Source of the DNA: Streptomyces sp. Ncost-T10-10d
GTDB lineage: Bacteria > Actinomycetota > Actinomycetes > Streptomycetales > Streptomycetaceae
Length of the DNA stretch: 64,000 nt
Assembly: GCF_900091955.1 (NCBI RefSeq)
Contig: NZ_FMDF01000238.1
Span: 53,404 to 117,403, forward strand
Direction of reading: 5' to 3'
A program made the position numbers and the translations under genes. This document shows positions 43,385-52,998 of the stretch, in pieces. The notes below the pieces were generated by a model that made no database searches, was not told the origin of the DNA, and worked only from the letters and a program-made list of their open reading frames with translations. The stretch's first letter is position 1. Each line of letters begins with the position of its first letter.

Positions 43385-43968
43385 GCGGCGGATGCCGTGA
43401 TCACCCTGCTCGCCGCCCAGGCGCCGCGCCTGGACCGCGCCCTGAAGAAGGTCGCCCACCAGGGCGGGGAGGCGGTCCTGATCGACGGCACCCTCATCTC
43501 CACCCAGCGCCGTACCGGAAGGCCGACCGGCGGAACTACTCCGGTAAACACCACCATCATGGCCTGCACTTTCTCGCCCTGACCGACGAGCGAGGCCGCC
43601 TGATCTGGATATCTGCTGCTCGGCCCGGCCGCACCCACGACAACGCCGCCGCACGCCATGACCACATCCTGGCCCACCTATGCGCCGCCGGCCTCGGGGC
43701 ACTGGCCGACCTCGGCTTCCGCAGCCTGGACAACGACGTACTCGACCCCGTGATCGTCACCGGCTTCCACGCCAGCCGCACCCACAAGCTCACCCCCGGC
43801 CAGAAGACCGCCAACCGAGTCCTCGCCATCGGACGCGCACCGGTCGAACACGGCTTCGCCCACCTCAAGAACTGGCGGATCCTTACCAAGCTCCGTACCG
43901 ATCCCGCTCGCGCCACGCGCCTCCTGCGTGCCCTGCTCGTCCTGACAAATCTCGAAGTCAACCGCTGA
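43385..43968 (+). pseudogene. IS5-family transposase remnant
   Basis: The first frame gives ITLLAAQAPRLDRALKKVAH and the first catalytic Asp in EAVLIDGTLI. After a frameshift near 43520-43545 the second frame continues NYSGKHHHHGLHFLALTDER, the second Asp region LADLGFRSLDND, and the Glu region VEHGFAHLKNWRIL, to the stop at 43968. The N-terminal DNA-binding portion is missing. All three DDE positions survive, split over two frames. It may have used frameshifting in the past, but the missing front end means it is dead. Confidence 0.8.
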
Positions 43969-44007
43969 TACAACGTCCAGCCCCAACCTGTACCTAACCC
44001 GCGTGTA

Positions 44008-44841
44008 GTGGGAAGTTGGAGTGCCTGCGCCGCTCGGGCGGCATGCCCTTCAACTGCAGGGAGGATCGATCATGACCCGGAGCACGACACGCTGTGGCGT
44101 CGCTGCGCGTACCTGGGTCGCGTCCTGCTGCCGCTGCTGGACCAGGAACCATGGCGCCAGGATCGCCGCCGAGAGCGGCTGCACTCCTGGAGTATTGACG
44201 TGGCGGTGGGGGAACGGCTCATTGAGGTTTTCGCGGCTTTAGCCGCCCACGCTGTCGCGGTTGACACTTCCTTGTCCGCATCAGAGTTCGAGACCCTGCC
44301 CCTCAGCGCTGTGGCCGACGCGGCGACCGGCAAGCAAGACTTCGAACTGCTCGCCGGGCTCCCAGACACCTTCGCCGACGACCGCGACGAAATCGCGGTC
44401 AAAGTTATCCGCCTGTACGCCTACACGGGCGGCCAGACCAGCCTCCAGCTCCTTCGACTGAGCACGGAAGTGCGCCGAACGCTGACCGTCCTTGCCGCCC
44501 GCGAGCCAGTGCCGTCCCCCACGTGCGCAGACCTCTTCCGATCCCACTCCGGGCCGTTGGCGCCAGCGATACACCGCTGGCTGACGGACGATCTACTGCT
44601 CAGACTGCCGCCCGCGACCAGCGTGAGCGACCCGAGAACCGGCCACACCAGCCCTTTGACCTGCGTCTTCAAGTTGGCGGAGGCTCAGTGGACAGCATCA
44701 GGCAGGGCGTCGTGTTCCACGGGCCGATGTGCATGCCCTCGGTCGGCTCGGCGCCCTATACCAGTTGCTGGACGGTGGTGCTGCGGGTACGCCCTCCCCG
44801 TTTGCTCGGCGGCCGTGGCTGGTATGTCAGGCCCACCCTGA
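44008..44841 (+). CDS. hypothetical protein, possibly degenerate
   Basis: The frame has convincing coding character from about 44070 (DPEHDTLWRRCAYLGRVLLP) to about 44650 (RWLTDDLLLRLPPATSVSDP), with a helical, leucine-rich composition. Beyond that it turns into Cys/Arg-rich sequence typical of a lost frame. No family is recognised and no start codon has a clear ribosome site. Its surroundings are all broken genes, so it is probably a remnant too. Confidence 0.35.
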   Translation: MGSWSACAARAACPSTAGRIDHDPEHDTLWRRCAYLGRVLLPLLDQEPWRQDRRRERLHSWSIDVAVGERLIEVFAALAAHAVAVDTSLSASEFETLPLSAVADAATGKQDFELLAGLPDTFADDRDEIAVKVIRLYAYTGGQTSLQLLRLSTEVRRTLTVLAAREPVPSPTCADLFRSHSGPLAPAIHRWLTDDLLLRLPPATSVSDPRTGHTSPLTCVFKLAEAQWTASGRASCSTGRCACPRSARRPIPVAGRWCCGYALPVCSAAVAGMSGPP

Positions 44842-44950
44842 TCGGAGGACTGCCGAACGATGCCGAGATCAATCAGGAGGAGTGACCGCGTAGCGGCCGC
44901 AACCGACCCATGCCCCCTGCGGAGCCGAAGCACGACGAAGGTCGAGGCGG

Positions 44951-45340
44951 ATGCCCAGTTCCGAAGTGTACGAAGCCTAAGCATTGCGTTACGGGACGGT
45001 CAGGACCAGCAAGTCGGCCAAATACCTGCACTACACGACGTACGGCGAGCCGGACGAACCGCTGGTCGCCGACTTCTACTTCTGGCTGGTGCGCAACGGC
45101 CGCCGTACGGTCCTTGTGGACTCCGATTACGACGATGTGCGCACACGCGCGCGGGGCTACCTGCACACGCATCACCCCGTGCAGTTACTTGCCCGCTTCG
45201 GACTCCGGCCCGAGGACATCGACCATGTGGTCGTGTCCCACCTGCACTTCGACCATATCGGCAACCTCGACCACTTCCCCCGTGCGGCGTTCAGCGTGAG
45301 CCGGGACGAGTTCGCCTTCTGGACCGGCCTGCGAACTCAG
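44951..45340 (+). pseudogene. metallo-beta-lactamase-fold hydrolase, N-terminal half, nonsense codon
   Basis: From an ATG at 44951 with GAGGCGG before it, the frame begins MPSSEVYEA, meets a TAA at 44978-44980, and then resumes LRYGTVRTSKSAKYLHYTTY. The zinc motif HLHFDHIGN is intact, as in N-acyl-homoserine lactonase-like enzymes. After AFSVSRDEFAFWTGL the family sequence stops and a phosphotransferase remnant begins. So the gene carries an early stop and has lost its C-terminal half with the remaining zinc ligands. Confidence 0.7.
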
Positions 45341-45779
45341 TGCCCGACACCCAGAAGGACTGGGTCGCCACACGCGCACGAGCTCATTGCTGCCTTCGAG
45401 AAACTTGACTACGCCTTGGCCCCGGCCTCGTCCACGGTGACGCATACCCCGGCAACTGCCTCTGGACGGCCACCATGCGCTCCTCGGCGACCGGGATGAC
45501 GCGGCCATCGGGCCACGGGAGGTCGACCTTGCCAACACCTACCAAGGCCGGCGATTCGGACGAACTGCTGCTGAACTCGAAACGTTTGGGAAAGCGTATG
45601 GGTACGACATCACAAGCTGGCCCGGTCTACCCATGCTCATCCGCATCCGCGACATGCACACACTCAGCTCGCACATCCGCCGCGCCGACATAGGGAACGC
45701 AGCAGCATCCCACGAACTCGGTCGGAGAATAACCACTCTTCAACGAGGTGACACTGCGGCAATCTGGAAGGCGGCTTGA
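45341..45779 (+). pseudogene. aminoglycoside-phosphotransferase-like remnant
   Basis: Two frames together give the C-terminal half of an APH-fold kinase: AHELIAAFEKLDYALAP, then, after a one-base shift, GLVHGDAYPGNCLW (catalytic loop HGDxxxxN), and after another shift ALLGDRDDAAIGPREVDLAN (metal-binding Asp) with YQGRRFGRTAAELETFGKAY. It ends at 45779. The N-lobe is absent because the metallo-beta-lactamase fragment is joined directly before it. Confidence 0.7.
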
Positions 45780-45796
45780 GCAGCTCCTGATTTGGC

Positions 45797-45952
45797 AAAC
45801 TCGCCGAGACCGTAGTCGGAGCAGCTCGGTCCCGGCTCACCGCGCTGCCCGGCGAGAGGCCGGCGGCCGCGGTGGTGGCTAGCCTGGCGGAGGGCGTGAT
45901 GGCCCTCGATGAGGAGATCTCCGGGCTTGACGCGCTCAATGCGAGGTCGTAG
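45797..45952 (+). pseudogene. IS110-family transposase fragment
   Basis: A frame without a start reads KLAETVVGAARSRLTALPGE, then VVASLAEGVMALDEEISGLD, ending at 45952. This resembles the central coiled-coil region of IS110-type transposases. The catalytic DEDD domain and the C-terminal domain are absent. Confidence 0.55.
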
Positions 45953-46008
45953 GCCGTCCTCGCCCTCACCACGCCTCAAGCTGAAGTTGAGAAGACTCCG
46001 GGGCCGCG

Positions 46009-46479
46009 CTATTCCTGCTGTTCCCCCTCCCGTGACGGGTCCTCCCAGGACGGGTCCACGGGGACGTTCCAGCCTCTCAGCATGGCCAAAATCTCCGCCC
46101 GGGTCTTCGGCCGGGCGAACCGGAAGGCGCGGTCGAGTACTTCCCTGCTCTGCAAAAAGAATTCCACGAAAGTGAAGTAGGCCGTATCCACCAGCCAGCC
46201 ACTGGGGTCCTCCTCGAGTCCCTCGATAAACTCGAAACAACGCGCCAGGAAGTCCTCTGCTTCCGCATCAATCTCCGGAGACTCCATCAGGGGTTGAAAG
46301 AGAGGGTAAGTGAGCACTTCGGACAGGAGCGTTCCCGGGTGGGTGTTGACCTGGTCCCAGTGAGTCACCTGCGACGCACGCAGGCCGTGGCGCTCAGCTG
46401 CCTTTTCGAAATAGGGCTCAACTTCCGGGAGCAGCCGCATGAGCTGCGTGACCAATTCATCGGAGGAGATTGCCTGCAT
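46009..46479 (-). CDS. candidate immunity protein for the adjacent RHS toxin
   Basis: A 156-residue acidic soluble protein (for example LLPEVEPYFEKAAERHG, ESPEIDAEAEDFLARCFEFI, EEDPSGWL). The family is not recognised. It lies on the same strand 96 bases after the toxin stop, the position where polymorphic toxins keep their immunity gene, and acidic composition suits binding a basic nuclease-like toxin tip. The ATG has AAGGAG eight bases upstream. A 17-base-pair hairpin separates it from the toxin gene. Confidence 0.7.
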   Translation of the reverse strand: MQAISSDELVTQLMRLLPEVEPYFEKAAERHGLRASQVTHWDQVNTHPGTLLSEVLTYPLFQPLMESPEIDAEAEDFLARCFEFIEGLEEDPSGWLVDTAYFTFVEFFLQSREVLDRAFRFARPKTRAEILAMLRGWNVPVDPSWEDPSREGEQQE

Positions 46480-46513
46480 GTTCCTACTCCTTCGTATTGT
46501 GCTGAATAATACC

Positions 46514-46550
46514 GCGCCACCGGCCGGGAGCTTCTCCCGGCCGGTGGCGC
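46514..46550 (-). terminator. perfect hairpin between toxin and immunity genes
   Basis: A 17-base perfect stem (GCGCCACCGGCCGGGAG and its complement) with a CTT/AAG 3-base loop. It lies 25 bases after the toxin stop and ~34 bases before the immunity start, followed in the minus direction by an AT-rich stretch. It would end or attenuate transcription out of the toxin gene. Confidence 0.8.
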
Positions 46551-46575
46551 GCTTCTGGTAGACGGTCAGGTGAGA

Positions 46576-49500
46576 TCAAGCCACCGGGACCACCACATAG
46601 CAGTCACCGAAGAACGCACACCCCGCGCCCTGCCCGTCGGGGATCACGTCCAGCGGGTCCGTCAGGGACTCGGAGAGCTGTTTCGTCGCTTCCTCGAACC
46701 CGTAGTTGTAGGCGTCCACCGGGAACTGCGCAACGCTGGCGGCACCGCCCACCACCCCGAACGCCTTGGCGAAACCCCTGCCCTTTATCCTCTCGCCCGA
46801 GGGCACGGCCCGCTGAGCGGCCTTCGGATGCAGGTTCTCGGGGACGGCGAACTTCTGTCCGGTGACCTCGCTCATCGACTCCGCCGAGATGACGGTCTTG
46901 ATGAGTTTGGACACCGTCTTGTCGAAGCCCGACGCCTTCACGTTCTTCGTCACCTGCCCGGCCACGTCATCCGCGTTGAGGGCCGTCCAGAGTTCCTTCG
47001 ATTCGTTGAGCGCGACCTTGCGGTCGGAGTCGGAGAGAATCCCCTTTCCGGTGTCCTCCTTGGCCTTCCGGTCCTCCTCCAGCAGATCACGCAGGCCGCC
47101 AAGTTTCCCGACTGCCTTCTCGATGTGCCATTTCGTTCCGTCACCGCCGAAGCCCTTGCCCTCGTTCAGTTCCTCGATCAGGGCCGAGGCCGTCTTGCCG
47201 TCGCCCACCACGTCCTTGTCCGCGACCATCGGCCTCATGTAGAGCTCCTTGATGATCCTTTCGAGGCGCTCGTTCTGCACCGGCGGCATGTGGGCGCGCT
47301 TCTTGTGCATGCCCGGGTTCGGGTTCTTCTTGGGCTTCGAGGGCTTGCTGGGGACGACCTTTCCGCCCGAGCACTCCTTGGGGTTCTTGTTGCAGTAGTC
47401 CCGCTCGTCCGGGTCGTAGTTGCCCGTCGGGTCGCTGCGCCGCAGCGGGTTGTTGTGCCCGTAGGCGTAGCCGTTCAGTTGCTGCGGGTCCGATGGGTCG
47501 ACCACCGCGTCGGCGCTGAGGAAGCGGCCGGTGTCCGGGTCGTACTCCCGGGCTCCGAGATGGGTGAGGCCGGTGGGGTCCTGCGTACCGCCGACGAAGC
47601 CCTTGGTGCCCGGCCAGCTTCCGGCCGGCACCGCCGTGCCGCGTGCCTCACCGAAGGGCATGTTGCGGCGCTGCACCATAGCCTGGGTCGTGGCGTCGAT
47701 GGCGAGTTCGCCGGTGCCGTGGTGATCCCCGACGACGAACGAGAGCGAGCCGTTGTCCTGGCGTACGGCGCTCGCCCCGCCGAGGTCGTAGTACCGCCGG
47801 GCCGTCGTCTTCCCGGTCGCCTTCGTCCAGGTGATCTCCGAGGCGCCCAGGTACAGCGTCGAGACGCCACCGGGACCGCGGCTGATCAGCCGTTTGCCGT
47901 CGGCGTCGTACAGGTACTCCGTGACCGAGGAACCCTCGGTCACCGAGGCCAGATTGCCCTCGGAGTCCCAGGCGAACGACTGTTTCGCCCCACCGCTGGG
48001 AGTACGGGACTCGGTGCCGCCGCCGGGCTCGTAGGTGTACGTGTCCTTGCCGGTGGCGGCGCCCGTGGAGGAGACCGACGTCAGGGTGTTCGGCTGGCCC
48101 TTGCCGTTCTCGTTGTAGCGGTAGGTACGTATAGTGTCCCCGGCGGTCTTCCCGGCGGGGTCGTGCGCGGTGTCGGTGTCGCGGTTCCCGGCCGCCGTGT
48201 AGGTGTACGACTGCCAGTACGGCGCCGGCCCGCCGAGCGCAGCCGTGCCGGGGGCCGGTGCGCAGTCACCGGCCGGTGTCCACGCCTCGGTCAGTCGCTG
48301 GAGGTAGTCGTAGCGGAAGCACTGCCGGTCCGTGCCTTGGCGCGAGGCGTCGGTGACCGAGGTGACGTTGCCCGAGTCGTCGTAGTCGTAGGTGGTCGCG
48401 CGGTCGACACCGGGGACGCCTTCGCGTTCGGTGCGGCTGGTGTGCAGCCGCTGGGTGCCCGGCTCGTACGTGTTGTTGATCCAGGTCCGCTTGCCCGCGC
48501 CGCCCAGCTCCAGCTCCTCCAGCTTCCCGGTGAGGCTGTAGCGCGCGTTGCCGATGTAGGTGCTGAGCCCTTCGGTCTTCACCACGCGCTGGAGCGCGTC
48601 GTAGGTCGGTGCGATCACCTCGGCGGGCAGGTTCCCCGCCGCCGGGTAGCTGGCGGACTTGACGGTCCCGTCCAGGTTGTAGTTGGTGTTGGTCTGGTAG
48701 CTGATGCCCGCGGTGCCGCCGAGTCCGGGCTCCGAGGCCGGGATCGACACGGTCGTGCGCAGTGGCCTGTACAGGTTGTCGTACGCGTCGATCGTCTGCG
48801 TGTACTTCGCGCCGCCCGCGCCGCCGACATGGCGGGTGGAGCTGCCCAGGTACCCCTTGCGTACGGTGTCGAAGGTCCAGGAGGCCAGCAGCGGGCCCGT
48901 GGTGGAGTTTTCCCGGGTCTCGGTGTGCCGGCCGAGCCGGTCGTAGACGAAGGCGAGTGTCCTTTTACGGCCGACGTCCGTGGTCGTGGTGACCCGGTCC
49001 GCGTCGTTGTACGTCGTCCTGGTGGTGCCCGAGTCGGGGTCGGTGGAGGTGAGCTGGTGCCCGAGTAGGTCGTAGGTGTAGGAGCGGACCGTCTTGTCCG
49101 GGCTGGTGACCTTCGTCAAGTGTCCGGCACTGTCGTGCTCGTACAGCGTGGTGTCGAAGGCGCCGGTCGGTGACGGCCCGTGGAACTCGTGCAGTTCCTT
49201 GGTCCGGCCCGCCGCGTCGAGCACTGTCTCGGTCGGGGTGGTGCCGGCCGGAGGGTCGACGGTGATCAGGTCGGCGCTGTGGGTGGTCGTGGTGCGGGAC
49301 AGTTCCACGCCCACGCCGTTGCCCTGGAGCGTCTTGGTGACGGTCGGGCGGCCCAGGCCGTCGTACTCGTTGACGGTCTGGGTGTCCACGGCGCCCTGTT
49401 CGGTCACGCCGAAGAGTTTGGCCTCCGGTGCCTTGATGGCGTAGTACGGCGCGTACTTCCGCTCGACCAGGCCGCGTTCGTCGTAGAACGTGTCGTCGAT

Positions 49501-52500
49501 CAGCCGGCCGCCGTCGGGACCGGCGGACTGCGACTGGCGGGGCCGCAGCCAGCCGTCGTAGAGGATGTACGACGCCAGCTGGCTGCCGTCGTTCATCAGC
49601 TTCTTGGCGACGACCGCGGCGATGGCGCCTTCCGAGATCCGGTAGTTGTACTCCAGGTTGGGTGTCGGGCTGGAGGCCTTGGGCCGGTTCGCGAGCCAGG
49701 CTTTGGTGAGTCGGCCCAGCGCGTCGAACTCCGCTTCGCTGCGCTTGCTGTTGGCGTCGACCGTGGCGGTGGGCAGCGAGCGGACGCCGTCGAACTCGGT
49801 CACGACGGACTGTGCGCTGGCCGGGTTGCCGGCGACCAGTTCGGTGCCCGTCACGGTGAGGGTGCCGGGCTTGGTGGTGGTCGCCGGGGTGAAGACGGTC
49901 GTACTGCTGGCGCCCGACGAGTCGGAGGTGGACCGTACCCGCCCGTAGCTGTCGTAACCAGTGTTCTTGGAGCGGTAGTTGGGCGTTGTGCCGGTGTAGC
50001 CGGTCAGTTCCTCCTGCTTGGTGAGAAGGCCCCGGGTCGGCGCGGCGCCGAAGGTGAGGGAGTCGTAGGTGTTGCGCTTGCGGGAGAGCACGTGCGCGGG
50101 GTACGTGACATCCGTGCCGCACGCCACGTCGAGGACTTCGACCTGCTTGGGCAGGGCGCGCAGCCAGTTGGCGGCGTTGTCGGCGTACGAGGTGGTCGTG
50201 CACTCCTCGTCGCCGGGCGTGGCCTCACCGAGGTCGCTGTCCTCGATGACCCTTCCCTCGTCGTCGAACTTGGTCGCGGTGGAGGTCTGCTGCCAGCTGC
50301 CGTCGTGCTTGCGGTCCCAGGTGCGGGTCGCCGCCGTGCCGGTCAGGTTGGCGGTGACCGTGCCCCAGTCCCGTGCCCGCTTGGCGGTCTCCTTGCGCCA
50401 TGGGGTGCTCACGGTCTTGCTCTCCACCGTGCCGCCCGGCGCGGTGTAGTCGATCGTCTTGAACTCGGTTCCCTGGAAGGCCTCGTGGTCGGTGAGGCTG
50501 CCGCCCTCGCCGTCGGGGACGGTCACCGACTTGGTGCCGCCCGCGGCGTTCTTGCGGTCGCCGTCCATGCCTCGCAGGAACCGGTGCTCGGTCAGTGAGC
50601 GCATGCCGTTCCAGCCGCCGGACTGCACCTGGACCCGGCCGTAGCCGTTCCACTGCGACCAGGTCTTGTACTTCTCCTTGGTCAGGCCGTCGTCGTCGGC
50701 GTAGTGCCAGGCGGCGCCGTCGAGATACGCGTACTTGGTGACCATGTCGTCGGCGCCACCGGTGCGGTCGGTCGCGGTGACCTGCGTGACGACGTACTTG
50801 TTGAACCACTCCTGGACGGGGTCCGGTGCACCGGCGGGCTGCCAGTACTGCGGGAAGCAGCGCGTGGTGTTCGTCTCCGGCTCGGGCAGCGCGGCGAAGT
50901 CGCACTCGGGGTCCGAGTAGGCGACATCGATTGAACCGCCCGACTCGTCGGAGACGTTGGCGAGCCGGTACTTGATGAAGGGTGCGATCCCGTCACCGAT
51001 CCGGTCAAGACGGTTGGGCCCCTGCTTGTAGCCGAAGGTCACCCTGGGCAGGGTGATCGAGGGGGTGGCGGACAGACCGGTGTGCTGGATCGACTCCAGG
51101 AGCAGGGAACGGTCGATGTCGGCGTCGCCCCACTTCTGGGTGAACGCCCAGGCGTCGGCGTCCGCGTAGCCGCCCGAGGGCTGGAGGACCTGGGTGGTGA
51201 CCTTGGAGAGCCGCTTGCGGGACCAGAAGGACGGAGCGAACCGGCCCTTGTCGCAGTCGGTGCCCGCCTTGCAGTTCAGGTAGTACGGCGTGTCCTCCCA
51301 TCGGGTGGCGTCCTTCTCGATCTCCGTGGGGGCGCAGGCTGCGGCCGTGGGCTGGATGCACCGCTCGGTGTTGGTGAAGACGACCTTGCCGGTGGCCTTG
51401 GCGGTGAAGAGCGTGTCGCTGCGCTGGCCGTACTCGATGTGGTCGATGACGCCGCCGCGCTCGTACAGGGTGTCGTCGGCGGCCACGCGGTTGCGGCCGT
51501 AGGAGTTGGTCTCCGGGCTGTACCAGTACGACATGGCGTTGCCGTTGAGGTCTTCGACGTAGTCGAGGTTCCAGCGCCAGGCCTGCTGGCACCAGGACGC
51601 GGCGAAGGTGGCCTGGTGGCAGGGCTCGTCGGCGTTGTTGCCGAAGACGGGCACGGTCCAGGTGGACTTCGTCTCGGGCTTGCCCGTGGTCCAGTTGGGG
51701 AGGCGGTTGTAGCCGAAGAAGTACTGGAGGCCGTCGGTGGTCGTCACCTTCCAGTACTCACCGTCGTTGTCGCCGTTCGCCCGCTCGGTGGCGTTGCTGA
51801 GCTTTTCGACGCGGGTGCCGTCGTCGTTGCGGATCCGCCAGGTGTCCTTGCCCGCCGGGATCAGCTCGCCCGCACGGCCGTTGAAGCTGATGGTGGCGTT
51901 GTCGTACCCCCAGCACTGGTCGCCGGGGGCGTCGTCCTTGCTCCAGTCGCCGTCCTCGCCGCACGGCTTGTAGCGCCGCTCGATGAAGCCGGTGTTCATG
52001 TCGAAGCCCGAACCGACCCAGGAGGACTGGTTGTTGCTGTTGGTGGTCTGGCCGTCCACGGCGCCCGAGGAGTAGCCGATGGACAGCTTGGGCAGCAGTC
52101 CGCCGGGCACGGTCGGCGCGGTCAGCGGGTAGGACCAGGAGAAGTCGCCCGTCTGGAGGCTGGTCTGCCACGCAGCGGACGACGACAGCGGGGTCGCGGT
52201 GTAGTCGCCGGCGCCCGCGGAGCCGCCGGCGGGGTCGGCCACGGCGGCGAGGAGGACGGCGGACGCGGCGGGGCGCAGCGCGACGGCGTCGGCGGAGAGC
52301 GTGTGCTTCTCGCTGTCGTTGCGGCCCGCCACCGGGGTGGTCGTACGGCAGCGGGGCAGCTTCGGGGTGGTCAGCGCGCAGGAGGGCAGGGTGACCAGGC
52401 GCAGCCGGGCGCCGTAGTCACCGCCGTATGCCTCGCCGAACGCGGAGTAGTCCAGGCTGACGCCGACGCGGCGGGCGCCGGAGGAGGCGCCCGCCGGGCC

Positions 52501-52998
52501 GGTGCCGCTGACAGAGAGCAGGACTCCGTCGAGCCCGAGGCCGCGGGCGGTGTCCTGCGGAAGGAGCCGCACCTGCGCCTCGGCGGAGCCGGTTGCCGCC
52601 GGGTCGGCCAACAGCCGGACGGGCAGGCCCGGTACGGGCAGGGGGGCGGCGGCGGTGCGCTCGGCCTGCGCGCCCGCGGCCTTCCTGTCGGCACCGGCGC
52701 CCGGGGTGACTGCGGCGGGCAGGGTGACCTGCGCGGCGCCGGCCTTCGGCCAGGTGGCATGGGGCGCACGGCGGGGGCCGGAGGCCAGCCCGTCCGGCCT
52801 ACGCGGCGCGGTCCCGAGCGCTTTGCCGGGGACGGGGTGGTCGGCCTCGACGGGCGGTGCGTGCGTTGCACCGCTGGGCTTCGGAGCGGCCAGCGCGGGC
52901 TCGGCCTGGAACAGCGAGGCGGCCATGAGTGCGGCCACCGCCAGGGCGATATATCGGTGGAAGCGGGCCGCGCGACGCGGCGGTATGGGTCTGGACAA
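46576..52998 (-). CDS. secreted RHS/YD-repeat polymorphic toxin
   Basis: A 2140-residue protein. Residues 1-38 form a signal peptide (YIALAVAALMAASLFQAEPA, then LA). Residues ~250-330 hold the N-terminal RHS signature (TGDFSWSYPLTAPTVPGGLL). YD repeats span ~1050-1770 (EYDGLGRPTVTKTLQG, YDYDDSGNVTSVTDASRQGT). The RHS core (LTHLGAREYDPDTGRFLSAD, LNGYAYGHNNPLRRSDPTGN) ends near residue 1865. The variable tip, ~1870-2140, has a Lys/Pro-rich linker and a conserved-looking segment DVVGDGKTASALIEELNEG with WHIEKAVGKL, plus a late Gly/Ala-rich hydrophobic patch. The tip activity is unknown. The shell would encapsulate the toxin. Confidence 0.9.
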   Translation of the reverse strand: MSRPIPPRRAARFHRYIALAVAALMAASLFQAEPALAAPKPSGATHAPPVEADHPVPGKALGTAPRRPDGLASGPRRAPHATWPKAGAAQVTLPAAVTPGAGADRKAAGAQAERTAAAPLPVPGLPVRLLADPAATGSAEAQVRLLPQDTARGLGLDGVLLSVSGTGPAGASSGARRVGVSLDYSAFGEAYGGDYGARLRLVTLPSCALTTPKLPRCRTTTPVAGRNDSEKHTLSADAVALRPAASAVLLAAVADPAGGSAGAGDYTATPLSSSAAWQTSLQTGDFSWSYPLTAPTVPGGLLPKLSIGYSSGAVDGQTTNSNNQSSWVGSGFDMNTGFIERRYKPCGEDGDWSKDDAPGDQCWGYDNATISFNGRAGELIPAGKDTWRIRNDDGTRVEKLSNATERANGDNDGEYWKVTTTDGLQYFFGYNRLPNWTTGKPETKSTWTVPVFGNNADEPCHQATFAASWCQQAWRWNLDYVEDLNGNAMSYWYSPETNSYGRNRVAADDTLYERGGVIDHIEYGQRSDTLFTAKATGKVVFTNTERCIQPTAAACAPTEIEKDATRWEDTPYYLNCKAGTDCDKGRFAPSFWSRKRLSKVTTQVLQPSGGYADADAWAFTQKWGDADIDRSLLLESIQHTGLSATPSITLPRVTFGYKQGPNRLDRIGDGIAPFIKYRLANVSDESGGSIDVAYSDPECDFAALPEPETNTTRCFPQYWQPAGAPDPVQEWFNKYVVTQVTATDRTGGADDMVTKYAYLDGAAWHYADDDGLTKEKYKTWSQWNGYGRVQVQSGGWNGMRSLTEHRFLRGMDGDRKNAAGGTKSVTVPDGEGGSLTDHEAFQGTEFKTIDYTAPGGTVESKTVSTPWRKETAKRARDWGTVTANLTGTAATRTWDRKHDGSWQQTSTATKFDDEGRVIEDSDLGEATPGDEECTTTSYADNAANWLRALPKQVEVLDVACGTDVTYPAHVLSRKRNTYDSLTFGAAPTRGLLTKQEELTGYTGTTPNYRSKNTGYDSYGRVRSTSDSSGASSTTVFTPATTTKPGTLTVTGTELVAGNPASAQSVVTEFDGVRSLPTATVDANSKRSEAEFDALGRLTKAWLANRPKASSPTPNLEYNYRISEGAIAAVVAKKLMNDGSQLASYILYDGWLRPRQSQSAGPDGGRLIDDTFYDERGLVERKYAPYYAIKAPEAKLFGVTEQGAVDTQTVNEYDGLGRPTVTKTLQGNGVGVELSRTTTTHSADLITVDPPAGTTPTETVLDAAGRTKELHEFHGPSPTGAFDTTLYEHDSAGHLTKVTSPDKTVRSYTYDLLGHQLTSTDPDSGTTRTTYNDADRVTTTTDVGRKRTLAFVYDRLGRHTETRENSTTGPLLASWTFDTVRKGYLGSSTRHVGGAGGAKYTQTIDAYDNLYRPLRTTVSIPASEPGLGGTAGISYQTNTNYNLDGTVKSASYPAAGNLPAEVIAPTYDALQRVVKTEGLSTYIGNARYSLTGKLEELELGGAGKRTWINNTYEPGTQRLHTSRTEREGVPGVDRATTYDYDDSGNVTSVTDASRQGTDRQCFRYDYLQRLTEAWTPAGDCAPAPGTAALGGPAPYWQSYTYTAAGNRDTDTAHDPAGKTAGDTIRTYRYNENGKGQPNTLTSVSSTGAATGKDTYTYEPGGGTESRTPSGGAKQSFAWDSEGNLASVTEGSSVTEYLYDADGKRLISRGPGGVSTLYLGASEITWTKATGKTTARRYYDLGGASAVRQDNGSLSFVVGDHHGTGELAIDATTQAMVQRRNMPFGEARGTAVPAGSWPGTKGFVGGTQDPTGLTHLGAREYDPDTGRFLSADAVVDPSDPQQLNGYAYGHNNPLRRSDPTGNYDPDERDYCNKNPKECSGGKVVPSKPSKPKKNPNPGMHKKRAHMPPVQNERLERIIKELYMRPMVADKDVVGDGKTASALIEELNEGKGFGGDGTKWHIEKAVGKLGGLRDLLEEDRKAKEDTGKGILSDSDRKVALNESKELWTALNADDVAGQVTKNVKASGFDKTVSKLIKTVISAESMSEVTGQKFAVPENLHPKAAQRAVPSGERIKGRGFAKAFGVVGGAASVAQFPVDAYNYGFEEATKQLSESLTDPLDVIPDGQGAGCAFFGDCYVVVPVA

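Noticed and set aside
43385..43968. Programmed frameshift in an active IS5 transposase
   Set aside because: The N-terminal domain is missing and I see no flanking terminal inverted repeats, so the element is dead whatever the frame change means.
46570..49068. Plus-strand open frame opposite the RHS toxin
   Set aside because: Val/Arg/Gly-rich antisense shadow of YD repeats.
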